From contig OZ037766.1 in the NCBI GenBank assembly GCA_964035545.1, forward strand, positions 14,435,222-14,499,221: DNA of 64,000 bases, written 5' to 3'. Below the pieces are notes generated by a model. That model was not told the DNA's origin. It made no database searches and saw only the letters and a program-made list of their open reading frames with translations. The position numbers were made by a program, and so were the translations under genes. Positions 29,813-51,709 of the stretch are shown here, piece after piece (positions within the stretch are counted from its first letter, which is position 1; each line of letters starts with the position of its first letter). This stretch comes from Bugula neritina (lineage: Eukaryota > Bryozoa > Gymnolaemata > Cheilostomatida > Bugulidae).

Positions 29813-29853
29813 ATTAGTTATTTTTAAGTAATCGGTATTCATATATAACCTTC

Positions 29854-29859
29854 ATTAAA
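29854..29859 (+). promoter_or_regulatory. ATTAAA poly(A) signal of SARS2
   Basis: Common variant signal 42 bases past the SARS2 stop (29810-29812). It falls before the convergent receptor gene, whose own likely signal reads on the other strand at 30026-30031. Confidence 0.4.
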
Positions 29860-30025
29860 CTGTGTATAATTTAAATTTATGTGAAGTGATTTGACTGTTT
29901 TGCTTTTCAAAAAAATTTTCTACATAGCTAAATGTGCAAGAGTGAAACCAATACATATTATACACTTGGATGTTGTTTTTTGTACATAAATATAAGGAAT
30001 CATCTGCTCAATGTTTGCATTCTGA

Positions 30026-30031
30026 TTTATT
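30026..30031 (-). promoter_or_regulatory. AATAAA poly(A) signal of the 7TM receptor
   Basis: TTTATT on the plus strand, i.e. AATAAA on the minus strand, about 170 bases past the receptor stop at 30198. Confidence 0.4.
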
Positions 30032-30197
30032 TTATACACAACATATAAAATTGAAAGCACACCACATTTTTTAGATCAAACTAAAGTTTTAGGAATTTAC
30101 ATACAAAGCTTTACAATTTTTAAATTTTGTATTTATGCTGTTCATTATATATAATAAATTGCATTTAATTCCTCCAGATCACAATTCTGATATGCAC

Positions 30198-31490
30198 TTA
30201 CATCGCTGTTGTAAACACATTGCTGGTTGAAACGGACTCATCATTTACACCATGTGTGGCCTGTGTGGTTGGAGTAATGATAAATATGTTCGGTTGCACA
30301 TCTGCTACGTCATTTGTTGTAATTTGGTTTTGAGTCTCGTGCAGCCCTCTTATCTCAAATTCAGAGTTGTCATCTGCTGTGTTATTGCACTCCAAGCCAT
30401 TAACCTCTTCAACTTCAGTTAACTGTGTTGGGTTGATAACCCCCAACTCAGTTATGTATCTCGGTGCTTCCTGGGAATCATTCATGTCTGCTGCACCCAT
30501 AATATCTGCGTATGATGGTGGCTCTCCTACTTGTGTGTTCTCACTCGATTTCTTTATACACAACTGGCAGCACCTATTGCTAATTGGCTGACAAGTGCAT
30601 GTGAAAGAAAACAGTTTGTTGTCTGACAAAAGTGTAACAGCTGGTGTGATTACCATAGACAGATGTAGTGCAAGAACAGTGTAATGATCCCCTTCTGGGT
30701 ACAAAATAAATAAACACTTCCATAGGAGGTAAAGAGTCACAAACATCAGGTAAGATGAGCAATGAGCATTCATTGCCTTTACTTCTTTTTTTCTCAAAAC
30801 AACAATGTCTGCTAGCCGAGGTGATATTTCGAACTCCACCTGTTTCCATTCTTTGCTGGATATAAAGCATACTGTGTAGCAGGTCATAGTTATCACTATG
30901 GTAGGTAAAACCAGTGCTGGTAGATATAAAGGTAATTCTAGATCATGAACGCAGAAGATGGCACTTGGTAATGAGTAATGTCCAGACAGCATGGCCACGT
31001 GTATTCCTATCACTATGAATGGTAGGATCCATGCAATAGTTATCGCAATGTATAAACCCAATAAATGTGTTTTTAGGTTGATGTTAGGCCACAACACCCT
31101 AACAACCCAGCATATGGATAAGCAGCAGTGCATGATCAGGGTGACCGTGTGCATCGACCCATATACCCAAATTAATACGGAGCACATAGGTCCGTAATAT
31201 AGAAAGTTTGACCCCAAGAAGTTAACTGTCATACAAGGTGCATAAACCACACAGTAGAGAATACAGATGATAAGGAATTGTCCTTCTGTAACACCAATAC
31301 CACGGAGTTTCTTTTCTAGATAATACCGTCTACTGTTTTTTACTAATAGTATCGTACTGGATGTCATGCCAATAAAAAAGAGTAGAATGATTACGGTAGT
31401 GTGAATACTCACAAACAGACCATCTTGAAGTGAATGACTTACAGAAGAGCTTCCCGTTTCAGATTTATTTGGTGTACTTGTGGCATTCAT
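30198..31490 (-). CDS. Intronless seven-transmembrane receptor-like protein
   Basis: Single exon, 430 aa. Hydrophobic segments fall at about residues 27-50, 71-93, 103-131, 141-166, 186-211, 243-264 and 268-288. The N-terminus is short and Ser/Thr-rich with two N-glycosylation sites (NAT, NKS), and the intracellular tail of about 140 residues is polar. Cys103 at the start of TM3 and Cys180 in the second extracellular loop are placed like the conserved rhodopsin-family disulphide. The usual DRY box after TM3 is replaced by CWVVRVLW, and TM7 has TPAVTLL where NPxxY is expected, so it is an atypical receptor. The tail carries GEPPSYADIM, a PPxY motif of the kind bound by WW-domain (Nedd4-type) ubiquitin ligases. 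Ligand and orthologue are unknown. It is convergent with SARS2. A non-receptor 7TM protein is possible. Confidence 0.75.
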   Translation of the reverse strand: MNATSTPNKSETGSSSVSHSLQDGLFVSIHTTVIILLFFIGMTSSTILLVKNSRRYYLEKKLRGIGVTEGQFLIICILYCVVYAPCMTVNFLGSNFLYYGPMCSVLIWVYGSMHTVTLIMHCCLSICWVVRVLWPNINLKTHLLGLYIAITIAWILPFIVIGIHVAMLSGHYSLPSAIFCVHDLELPLYLPALVLPTIVITMTCYTVCFISSKEWKQVEFEISPRLADIVVLRKKEVKAMNAHCSSYLMFVTLYLLWKCLFILYPEGDHYTVLALHLSMVITPAVTLLSDNKLFSFTCTCQPISNRCCQLCIKKSSENTQVGEPPSYADIMGAADMNDSQEAPRYITELGVINPTQLTEVEEVNGLECNNTADDNSEFEIRGLHETQNQITTNDVADVQPNIFIITPTTQATHGVNDESVSTSNVFTTAM

Positions 31491-33150
31491 ATTGCATAGT
31501 GTGTTGACTGCCGCAGTGAGAAACTTCTAATGGGTAACTCACCAACAGTATTGCTGTTATAAATGCTTACTCATGTATTGCTCAATAATCTGTTGGGATT
31601 TCTCCAGTTTCTTACCACTGTGCTTATGGCCACTGTCTTGTTAGCAATACTTATACCTAATCTATTGTCACACTCTAATAGGATGGAGTCTCTTGAGATG
31701 TCTGACACTGTCACTGTTGGCCATGGGATTCTAGCTCCGCACTCTTTTTCATTAACTAATGGCTGATGACTTTTGTTATAGCTTGATAAAATGATATTGG
31801 CTATATAAGCAGAGACTATATATAAATATTTTTCGTTAGGATATGCTAAGATACAGTTACATCTTATGATTTTTTTTTATTGAACTATGACTCAGAATGA
31901 TGTCAAGATTACAGTTTTCTAAAAAATAGAGGACATTTTTGCGATGTATAATTGTACAATGCATATCATCATGCCTATAACAAAAATTTTTTCAACTGTC
32001 ACTGATGACTATTGATGCATACAAAACTTTTAAGAAGCACTGAAAGTGCATTCCATGCAAATATAAAAGTATGATTCATGCTATAGTAAAATACCAATAT
32101 GGACACAGCACTATTTCAAACCTGTTTTTAGATGAAGATGGGTATTAATATACGTTTAAAATTTTATTATAAATAAATATGTTTACTATTAGCCACTGAA
32201 CTACTTATACACCCCCACCAAATAGTATTACCTACATATTTGAGAGCATAGTATCACAATAAATAAATATAAATTAATAGCTGATCTGTTAACAATTTCT
32301 GTTCTTATGCGCTGGATAAGTTGATACTTGCACTCAGAGCTCCTGAACCTGTTTAAAATGAGATTTAGGTATGAAATGCTATAATATAGAGTAGGAAGAA
32401 ATTCAATGTAAAGATCTATCCTAATGTCATTGTTTATTTAGGCATGTATACATGTATACACAATCTTTCAGGAAATGGCTTTTAAATAACATAAACTATA
32501 ATTGAATGGGCTATCTGTGTCTATTTGAAAATGTCAAAACATAAAATCATAATTTATAATATGGGTTGTCAATGTTAAAGAAATTTTTATGCAGTATAAA
32601 TAAATAAATAAACAACACAATAGAGTTAAATAATAAACTCAAATAAAATACATAACTTCAAACATCACAAAATTTTGGACGGCATTTAACAAATAAATTA
32701 AGCGTAAATGAATTATTGGGTCAACATGATTAAAATATAATATTCTATATTATATATTTGAACAGTTTCAGATAAGCTATATTAAATAAAATTGGCAGGA
32801 ATTATAATCACAGAAAAGCTAATGAAAAAGTTAAATTACTAAAAAATATGCAACAGAAATTGAAATATCTATTTAGTTTATAATTCTGAGATCTTTATGA
32901 ACAACATAGCAAAAAGTATAAATTTATATATTAGATATTTGTTGTGCATATGTAGCAATGCTATCACATAAAGTAAGAGGACGGTCAGAAAGATATAGAC
33001 TGAGTTTTGTGCTGTCTCACACAGCATACATGGCATGTATCTGCTGAACAGTAAAAAGTACTACACATATTGCAGTTGAGTCTATTATATTAATATAACT
33101 GAAGATAAGGTTTCAACAGTGTTTGTCAATGGCAGAACACCAAGCTGTCC
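31491..33150. other. Intergenic between the receptor and RFX
   Basis: About 1.7 kb. The first few hundred bases should hold the receptor promoter. A 67-codon plus-strand frame at 31563-31766 starts hydrophobic but has no further support. A TATATAAGC-like motif near 31802 faces right, where no gene is seen. The remainder is AT-rich and presumably includes the RFX 3' UTR just left of 33151. Confidence 0.4.
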
Positions 33151-36100
33151 TCATTTAATGTTATTCATGGCAAGTCCCAGTGGATCATCATCCGTCTTGA
33201 AACGCTTAACTCTAGTGAAGTTGTCATTCTCATCGGCTTCTGTGACAGCAAAACCAGAAGCTGTATGCTTGCCTCCATCTCCGTTGAAACCAGAGCTTAT
33301 GGAAGCCATGCTGGGCAGGCCTCTGCTGCTAGTTCTGAGCTGATCATTGTTCTCAATCAACTATAAATCATATTACACAGTGCAGTCACATATATTACAA
33401 CAGCATTCCTCTCAAACTGCTCATCTATTACAAATGGCTGGCTTAGGTTTAACAGGAACTTCAATTTAACTTGGGAAAAATACTATTCAACGTATTTTCA
33501 TAGAGAAAATAAAATATCAAACTTTACAACTGGTCATAAAATCTATAGTCCAGTGAATGTAATTTTTAAAATTAGAAGCGATGACCGTCAAATTAGCAAA
33601 TATCAACAAGTTTGTAAAAAACAGACATCATCTGACTGATTATATAACCTAGTGGCTAGTAATAGGTAACAATAATAGAAATAAGCTGACCTCGGCCATA
33701 ACAGCTATCGGAGTTCTAGAAGTAGCTGCTGCTACCTTGTGTTCCACCAGATAGAACATGTACTCATCATAGAGTAGACGGATAAGATGAAAGCTGCCAA
33801 AGGAAACAGCACTGCGTAAGGTGAGATCCCTGATCACCATTGAACTGCAATATAAATACCAACTAAATGTAATGCATAGTGCATCTAAAGTAACAGCAAC
33901 ACTTCGAGAGTAAAAATATCAAGACTCGTCATTATTAGACTAAATAACTAATTGATATTCAAAACCTGAAGTTACAAGCCGTTCAATCAACAAGCATGTC
34001 ATGCAACTAATTCATGGACTAACCTGTAGAATGACCACTTGAGAAGAAAGTTTCTGGCAGCACGACTATAAGACTCTTTACCCTCATAAGATCCCAGTGT
34101 CTCATCCAAAATCTTTTCCAGCCAATCACGCCATTCTTCAAGACTATGTTCACCTTGAAGAAAGTCCTTGAACTTTGCCTCTATGTTACGAACAGAATAC
34201 TCAGAACATTGGCACACCCAGGCTGCCTGTTCCTGTAGGTAAGAAAATATGTACCACATGATAGTTTAGGTTACAGCAATAGATGCTAGCAGTTTAGAAA
34301 TAACACATCATGTTTATATTATGTTTCATATAACTTGATTGTATCATTAGAACAACGGAAACATAGTGCTAGTGTTGTAAGTGCTAATGTCGGAAGTCTA
34401 TATGACATTCACAGTTATGAATTTTAAACTAAAGCAGTAGACAATTCACTGCTATAAAAGTAGTTAATTTAGATTTTAGGCTCTGCAGTTGAAATAATTT
34501 CCGACTCACTTTACAACAGACATTATTTTATAATTAACATCTCAGGTGCTGTTACCTGAATGTTGGAAAAATCAACACGTGCCAGATCCATCATCATTTG
34601 CTGTATTTGAGAGGAGTTAATGAGAACAGCCCGAGCTGCCTGGGCTAAATGATTGAGAGAAGTATAGCGTCTGAGAGTCTGAGAAAATGCAGTCAAAGCT
34701 GTCAACTACAACACAGTAATTCAACATCAAGTGGCAGCGACATGTACCTGTTCTATTAATATAGCAACATTTACAACATTATTGAAAGATGTTGAAGTTA
34801 AGTAGCTTTATCAGCTTCTGATAATCTGGTATATTGTTGTATGGAATCTGGTCACCAGATTTCTAAATACAAATTTTTTGTTGACATGACTACAACTTTG
34901 AATAATATAAACTTTGCTTTGTTTTGCTTTATAGTACCTAAATGGACAACTTCCGGGACATAGTTAAAATTTGAAGCACTAGACTCTAGAGCTATTAAAT
35001 TTTATTCTAGTAGGGCAAACTTAAACAAGCATGCAGCTTTACAGTACAGAGGTGCTACTTTAATGTTCTAACTGTAACTATGAAAGAAGGATATTTTATT
35101 TACCTTGATTTTAAGAATAATATCAGGTGCTCCAGCAAGGGCGCTTCTCAACCACCCTTCCAAACTTTTAGCAAAATTCCGAATTGTCTGAGTGAGTGAG
35201 CCTAAGTGCCACAATAGTTTAATATGTAATATCACTTGAACGAAAAATTACTACTAGGTGAAAAAACACGTTGAAGCATGAAAAATTATCATGTATTATT
35301 TTACAAAAAAAACAACCGCTACAAAAAATTAAATTATTTATTCCTATAACTATTAAAATAAAAGAATACCTACACTCGCCAACATATAGCTATTTAAAAC
35401 AATATTGTATTACGTACATTCCATGTACAATGGTGTCTAATGTAATATAAAGCAGTAAGTAATTTACTAGGAATGGGCCTGAGAACATCTGGTATGAGGA
35501 CCTCCACTAGAGACTGGTAGAATGAATAATCCATCTGCTTAACAAACTTCTGCACTTCACTCATGCGAGACAATGTGAATAACTTCTCTTTAGGGAGCTT
35601 GCTTTCAAAACTTGGAAACTCACTAAAATAAGAGACCAACTTTTCAAACATGATAAAAAAGTGAAAAGTGGTTTTAGTACCAAAAGAGGATTCACTATTA
35701 ACATAATTTAATCAACAGAAAGTACTGAAAATGAACAATAAAATTATATGAGAAAACTATATAAATGAAAATGAATAGTGAAAGAATTCAAGATTTTCAA
35801 TGTAATAAAACAAATTTGAAGTAAATTTGAATTTTACAAAAATATTCAGGTGTGTATAGATCACTCTGTGTAGTATAGTAATAGCACAGCAACAAAGAGT
35901 ACACAATAGACTGTATTGGCTACACAGCTCTACGATACTGTAAATACATACCTTGTTGGTTTCCTCCAGAACTCTTGCCAATGGCTCTCAATTTGGTTAA
36001 ACTGCAGTTTAACAACGATGTCTAAGATTGCCTGAAGATACGAATAACTAGCGTGAGATTAGAGGTAACATGAGTATATCAACGATCATAACATAGCATT

Positions 36101-38462
36101 CACGTAAGCCGACAGCCTTCATAAATAATGAGAAATAAGTATATATAAACCAAGAAAAACCAACCTCACAATGCTCTCTGTACATAGTACTGAACATTTG
36201 AATGTCATGTTGATTTATTCCATCAGGCACACAACTGCTTTCTAAAACTATATGGATATCTCTGGGTATAGCATCTATTGCAGTTCCAAGATACTGACGG
36301 TGTTTATTTTCAGATGTGGACGTAGCAACCATCTCTGCACTAATTGAGGTTGGCTCAGACTAAAATAGATTTCAAGTGTGTAACAAATTCACCACACAAA
36401 TATAAAAAGAGTAGAGTACAGGCAATGTAGAAAAATGTCATGTGAATAGTACCTTTGGAGTCACTGGATTAGAGTCTGCTTCCTCAGTGGTAGTAGTGGA
36501 CTTGAATACTCTTCTTTGAGGCTGTGTAGGTTGTCTCATGGCTACTGGGGTTTCATCTGGCATTAGCTGATTGAGACCACTAGACGGCTTCAGCCTTATA
36601 CCATAATAGTGGTATCTGGAGTTGCCTCTACATATGAATAAAATCACTATCTATATACAAGTGTATAAACAAGTACATTTGCACACAGATAACTAACAAG
36701 GCAATAGTCATATATTTAAATTGGAGTTATGCACCCAGTCAACACAAATGCCTTTTATGTAAAATAAAACTTACATTTGATATAAGTATAAGTAATAAAA
36801 TGTTGGTTAGTTTTGACTCAAATCGACTTAAAGTGTTCACAGCAAAACAGTAGCAATAGAACAACTACACAGCTGTAGGCTTTGCAGTAAGCATGTCCAA
36901 ATTTAGTCTAATGACTTTCTTTCATACATAATGAATATGCAACTGCTTTATAATTTGTATTTTTATAAAAAATGTAACTTGTACTCTGATGACAACCCAA
37001 GCAATTTGTGTTTGAGTCTACAAATATTTGATATAAATTCAATTGCAAATATTTGCCCCAGCAGTAAATTTTAATCTACTTAAAAACTTATAGTGTCCAA
37101 TAGTACAGAGTTATTACAACTAGCACATACCTCTGTCCGAGTCTTCTAGTTTTCAGATCTCTGAAAATCATTCTCACCAACTTTCCAAATGACGCTGGGT
37201 TGGATGGCTCAACATTCTCTGTCTGACAGTGGTGGATATAAAAATTGTAAAGTACACTTCTAGGGAGACTTACACCTTCACATGGTTCAAAATTTTCTAG
37301 TAGCCATTTTACCTGCCAAAAGATATGCATTTTCAAATGAATTGCCATATGTGCAAATTGAAAAAGTACCAAGTTTAATAATCAACTATCATTTAGATAT
37401 TTCTATTCTAAGATATAAAATAAGAGACCGTAGCAGGAGCTGCTCTCGTAGTATGAGCAAGGGGATAGCCTTCTCCATCCATAGTTCCACTCTGGAGATA
37501 AAATGTCTGACCAATATGTTGTATAACATCCCCTGATCCGTGGTACTGCTAAAGCACACATCAGATTCCAGTACCAAGTAAAGAATTCAGAATGCAATGA
37601 CATAGCATAAAAAATACACCAGCTAATTGAGTTGTAGTAGAAATATAGCAAAGTTCATAATTGTATGCAAATAACAGACAAGTAAGAATACTTACAGAGT
37701 TGTTGGTGCTGTAAGAGTAGTGACCAGCAGGTGAAGAGTAACCACCATCTGCATATTGATATTGCCTGCAACATACAATAAAAATATAAATATATATAAC
37801 TCATTTTTCTCGAGTTATAAGACACACACACGCACACACATATATATATACACACACTGAATTAAACTTACACATTGCCAGTGTTCTGCTGAGTAGTAGT
37901 GTAGACTATAGACTCGGTATTAGAAACAGGTCTATTTCCTGCATCCAGGTACTGTACTGAAGGTGATGCGAAGGGTGCAGCATGATCTGAGCCTTGTGAA
38001 CCATGAGAACCTGCACCAACTAACAAGTAGTGATGATTAAAGTATTTCATTGTCAAGCCCTTTTTATCATAGGTATTGACTTACAACGAATGGTCAAAGA
38101 AAACAAAAATGCCTAAAGTAGGCAGAGCATAATCAACAGTAGAACTTTTTTTACAAAATTATGCAATTTGCACTAAAATTAAAAAACTTCAAACTTTTAT
38201 CAATGATGATTGGCATGCCCAGTAACTTTTTTGGTGAACACACAAGATAATTAAGTGAGGTACCTGTGACAATGTATTGCTGGTGCTGGGGTTGAGTTGT
38301 GTTAGATGTACCGTGAACCACAGCAGCTGGTTGTATTATAGTAGTACCTTTACTTTGAGTAACAACAAACTGCTTAGGATTTGCAACAGCACCACCTGGG
38401 CCAGCAACCAAAATTTTCTTTGGTGCATCGTGCGCTGCGAACCTTTTAGATTGATCCTCCAT
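33151..38462 (-). CDS. RFX1/2/3-type transcription factor, 14 exons
   Basis: Exons (minus): 38462-38264, 38010-37872, 37765-37696, 37548-37429, 37312-37131, 36627-36453, 36359-36165, 36031-35952, 35622-35468, 35201-35104, 34705-34556, 34232-34024, 33844-33691, 33360-33151. Phases agree; 711 aa, close to RFX2 and RFX3. RFX factors bind X-box DNA and drive ciliary and other genes. The winged-helix DNA-binding domain spans about residues 177-252 ([19 protein letters not shown], then [15 protein letters not shown]), including the X-box-contacting RYHYYG. Downstream are the conserved B, C and dimerisation regions: [59 protein letters not shown] and [11 protein letters not shown]. The first 176 residues are Gln/Ser/Gly-rich, as in the activation region of RFX1-3. 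The dimerisation region sets it apart from RFX5/RFX7. It is divergently arranged with ECD. Confidence 0.95.
37821..37858. repeat. (AC)n/(TA)n microsatellite
   Basis: ACACACACAC, then (TA)n, then CACACACA, in the second intron of the RFX gene, a few bases from its donor at 37871. Confidence 0.8.
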
Positions 38463-40264
38463 GCAGTGTTCTCACCCGAGAGTACTGTCACTATATAGCA
38501 AATTACATTTATTCAAAATAATTAATTATTTTAGAAGCCTAAAATCAGCATAGATGTGGTGCAACATTTTTGCCCAGCAAAAGAAAAAATCCACGAAATG
38601 AAGCAATGTTCTCTTTTGCATATATCAAATATCAAATAATACCATGCAGGTTATAACTGTTACCTGTGTACACATCATCAGAACATTTGCTTAATATAAA
38701 ACATGCTTACAGCAGCTAGGATATATGTGATCATTAAAAAGAATGTGGGTTCATAAATTTAGTTATTCTTTAGGTATCATAATAAAATGAATGTCTTTTA
38801 ATACATATTTTATTGATTAACATAAAAAGTTATTGTTTTATCACAATATATTTCAGTAAATAAAACAAAAATTAGTGACACAAATCTTGAATAAAACCAT
38901 TATTGCTTCCAGTTTATAACTAATGTTGGTACTGTTGGTATACCTATTAACCTGGTAAATTATTTTTATAAAAGGCTGAGCTGTAATTAACATTTAAACA
39001 AATGTAAAATTAAAAACATAAACAGCTTTTATAGCTTTATGCAAATTTTACAATAATTATAAGGTTTCTCATATCCCACAGTGATAAATAAAATAAGGCC
39101 ATCCAATCTTTTTTAATTTAGACACTGAATAATGAAATAAAACACAATATTATTATAATATAACTGTCGCTATAACCATTGGTGTACTTATACTAATAAT
39201 TTTATCAATAATATTACGAGATTCGTTTTAGTACATTGACAAAAAATTCTTCCAGAAATAAATTTTCAAGTGTATTATTATGTAGTTGTACGGCAAGACT
39301 AAGTATAACATAATGATAATTGCATTTTTAAAAAGCAAATGAAACCATCAGACTGAGTTTTTTGTTTCATGCAGCGTTTTAAAATCGAATACGCATATAT
39401 AGCAATTGTTATCATTTTAGGTTAAGCCTTGAAACACATTTTAAATTAGAAAACGGTTCACATTTGAATCGATTATTATTTAACGATGTAAACGAATTTA
39501 AATTTGAACATCAGCCTCAGGTGGAAAATGGGTTTGAAAACATTTTTATTTTAAAATAGTTATTAAATGTTTTTTTTGTTGAAAATGCATATGACATATT
39601 GCACTAAAATTACAAATAAGTATTTAACTATGTAACTACAACAGACATCGCTATTAACTACAATTAATTTAAAATTTACCTCTAATGGTTACAGTAGTCA
39701 AAGGCTACGGTGGCTATGGTGAGTTATTCCTACTAGCAACTGTTGCCAGACGCTGACTAGAAGAAGTGTGTCGAGGCGCTGAAAAGTATATGGAAGAACA
39801 GCTGTATAAATCTTGTGTTTTTAATAACTTAAATAAATTTATTTTTAACAAAAATATTATTTAATGCTTTTTACTTATGTTTTTCAAAAATTAAATCAAT
39901 AAATTCAGGTTTTATTTGACAATTTTTACGTGCGGTGTAACATTAATGCAAATAACGCATCCTTATGTATGTGCACTAGAACCGTGTAACTATTTAAAAA
40001 TTTCGATAGTTTATAGTATTATATTTTTGCACCTCATAATGCCGATGTAAACAAACACTCTACTTCCGTCAAAAAGTCACGCATTGATGAAGGGAATTAA
40101 TTTTTTTACGTATGATCAGGGTGATATTATAATTATACTTATAGTAACACTAACAGTTGCTTCAATTTGATCATATTCATACTTTCCCTTTTGACTATTG
40201 ACTACTGAAAATTTGTAAAAAGCCACGTTGCACTAGTGCTAGATTGTATTAGTTTTTTTTTAAT
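38463..40264. other. Shared upstream region of RFX and ECD
   Basis: 1.8 kb between two divergent start codons. Mostly AT-rich, but 39690-39790 is less so and is the best candidate for a promoter or a noncoding first exon of RFX. It contains the paired RFX-like half-sites described separately. No CpG island or TATA box is evident. Confidence 0.4.
39735..39747. promoter_or_regulatory. Paired RFX (X-box) half-sites
   Basis: AGCAAC, one base, then GTTGCC. Each matches an X-box half-site (RGYAAC and GTNRCC), but they stand in the reverse order to the classic GTNRCC-spacer-RGYAAC box. They lie in the least AT-rich part of the RFX-ECD divergent interval, so RFX autoregulation is conceivable but unproven. 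Confidence 0.3.
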
Positions 40265-50779
<10,515 letters not shown>

Positions 50780-51709
50780 TATTGCAAATAGTTATATGTA
50801 TTGAGCCAGTTTATTAACCAACAAAGATAAAGCTATTTCAGCAATATTGATTTATTTAGATTTTCAACAATTTTATGATTGATTGAAGCATACAAAATCC
50901 AAATGTCCAAAATATGTTTTAGCTCGTATTTCTACAGAAAACTTTCCGAGAATTATTGGAACTAGTTCTGTGTATATATATTAAAGGTTCTGTAGGTCAA
51001 GTAAAATATAGATCAATTTACAATTAAAATACTAATTTTTTAGAAGGCTATGTTAGATAAAAGTGCACTACCACCTTGAAGGTGCATATGAAAATGAATC
51101 TATGGTGACAAAGAGCAGTCAAACATCAAAATTTTAAAACTGCATCAAAATTTCAGGATTCATTTAGCAATCAGAATATTTAAAAACTATATCAATAAAT
51201 ATTCAACAAAATCACAGATATTTTTTATGATGGAGACACAGAGCATGGCAACAGTGACATCAATGTCTAATTCGTAATAGTTTTTTATGAATCAAATAAT
51301 TCCATCATATAATATTATATCTTCGGATATATCGAAAAATTATATTTACAAATGGTTTCAAACCTAACAAAAGCTACTCTAATCTTTTATATTAAATATA
51401 AAGTATCTATTGGCCAAAGATATAGCAGTACTACAATAGTTTGTCAACTCGTGAATTAGTTGCTATATATACAAGATTCAACTAGCCTATCTGGAAACCA
51501 GTCAAGTTGAAAATCTCTCACTGCTGTCCAGCAGGTCAAATAAGCACCAAACTTACAACAGACTGTATATTTCAAAATAAAAATCAATATATTACTCCAA
51601 TATATAAAACTAAATGATAAACAGCCTTAGGCCATATATGCTATGGTATGGGTGATACGAGGTATGTCAAGGTATATGGGCGAGATGACTCCTCGGCAAC
51701 CTTCTCTGG
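50780..51709. other. Convergent 3' flanks of ECD and PIK3R
   Basis: 930 bases between the two stop codons. It should carry both 3' UTRs. An ATTAAA near 50980 may serve ECD. Nothing else is seen. Confidence 0.4.

Noticed and set aside
31563-31766. 67-codon hydrophobic plus-strand frame
   Set aside because: No domain or splice support; lies in the upstream region of the receptor gene on the opposite strand.
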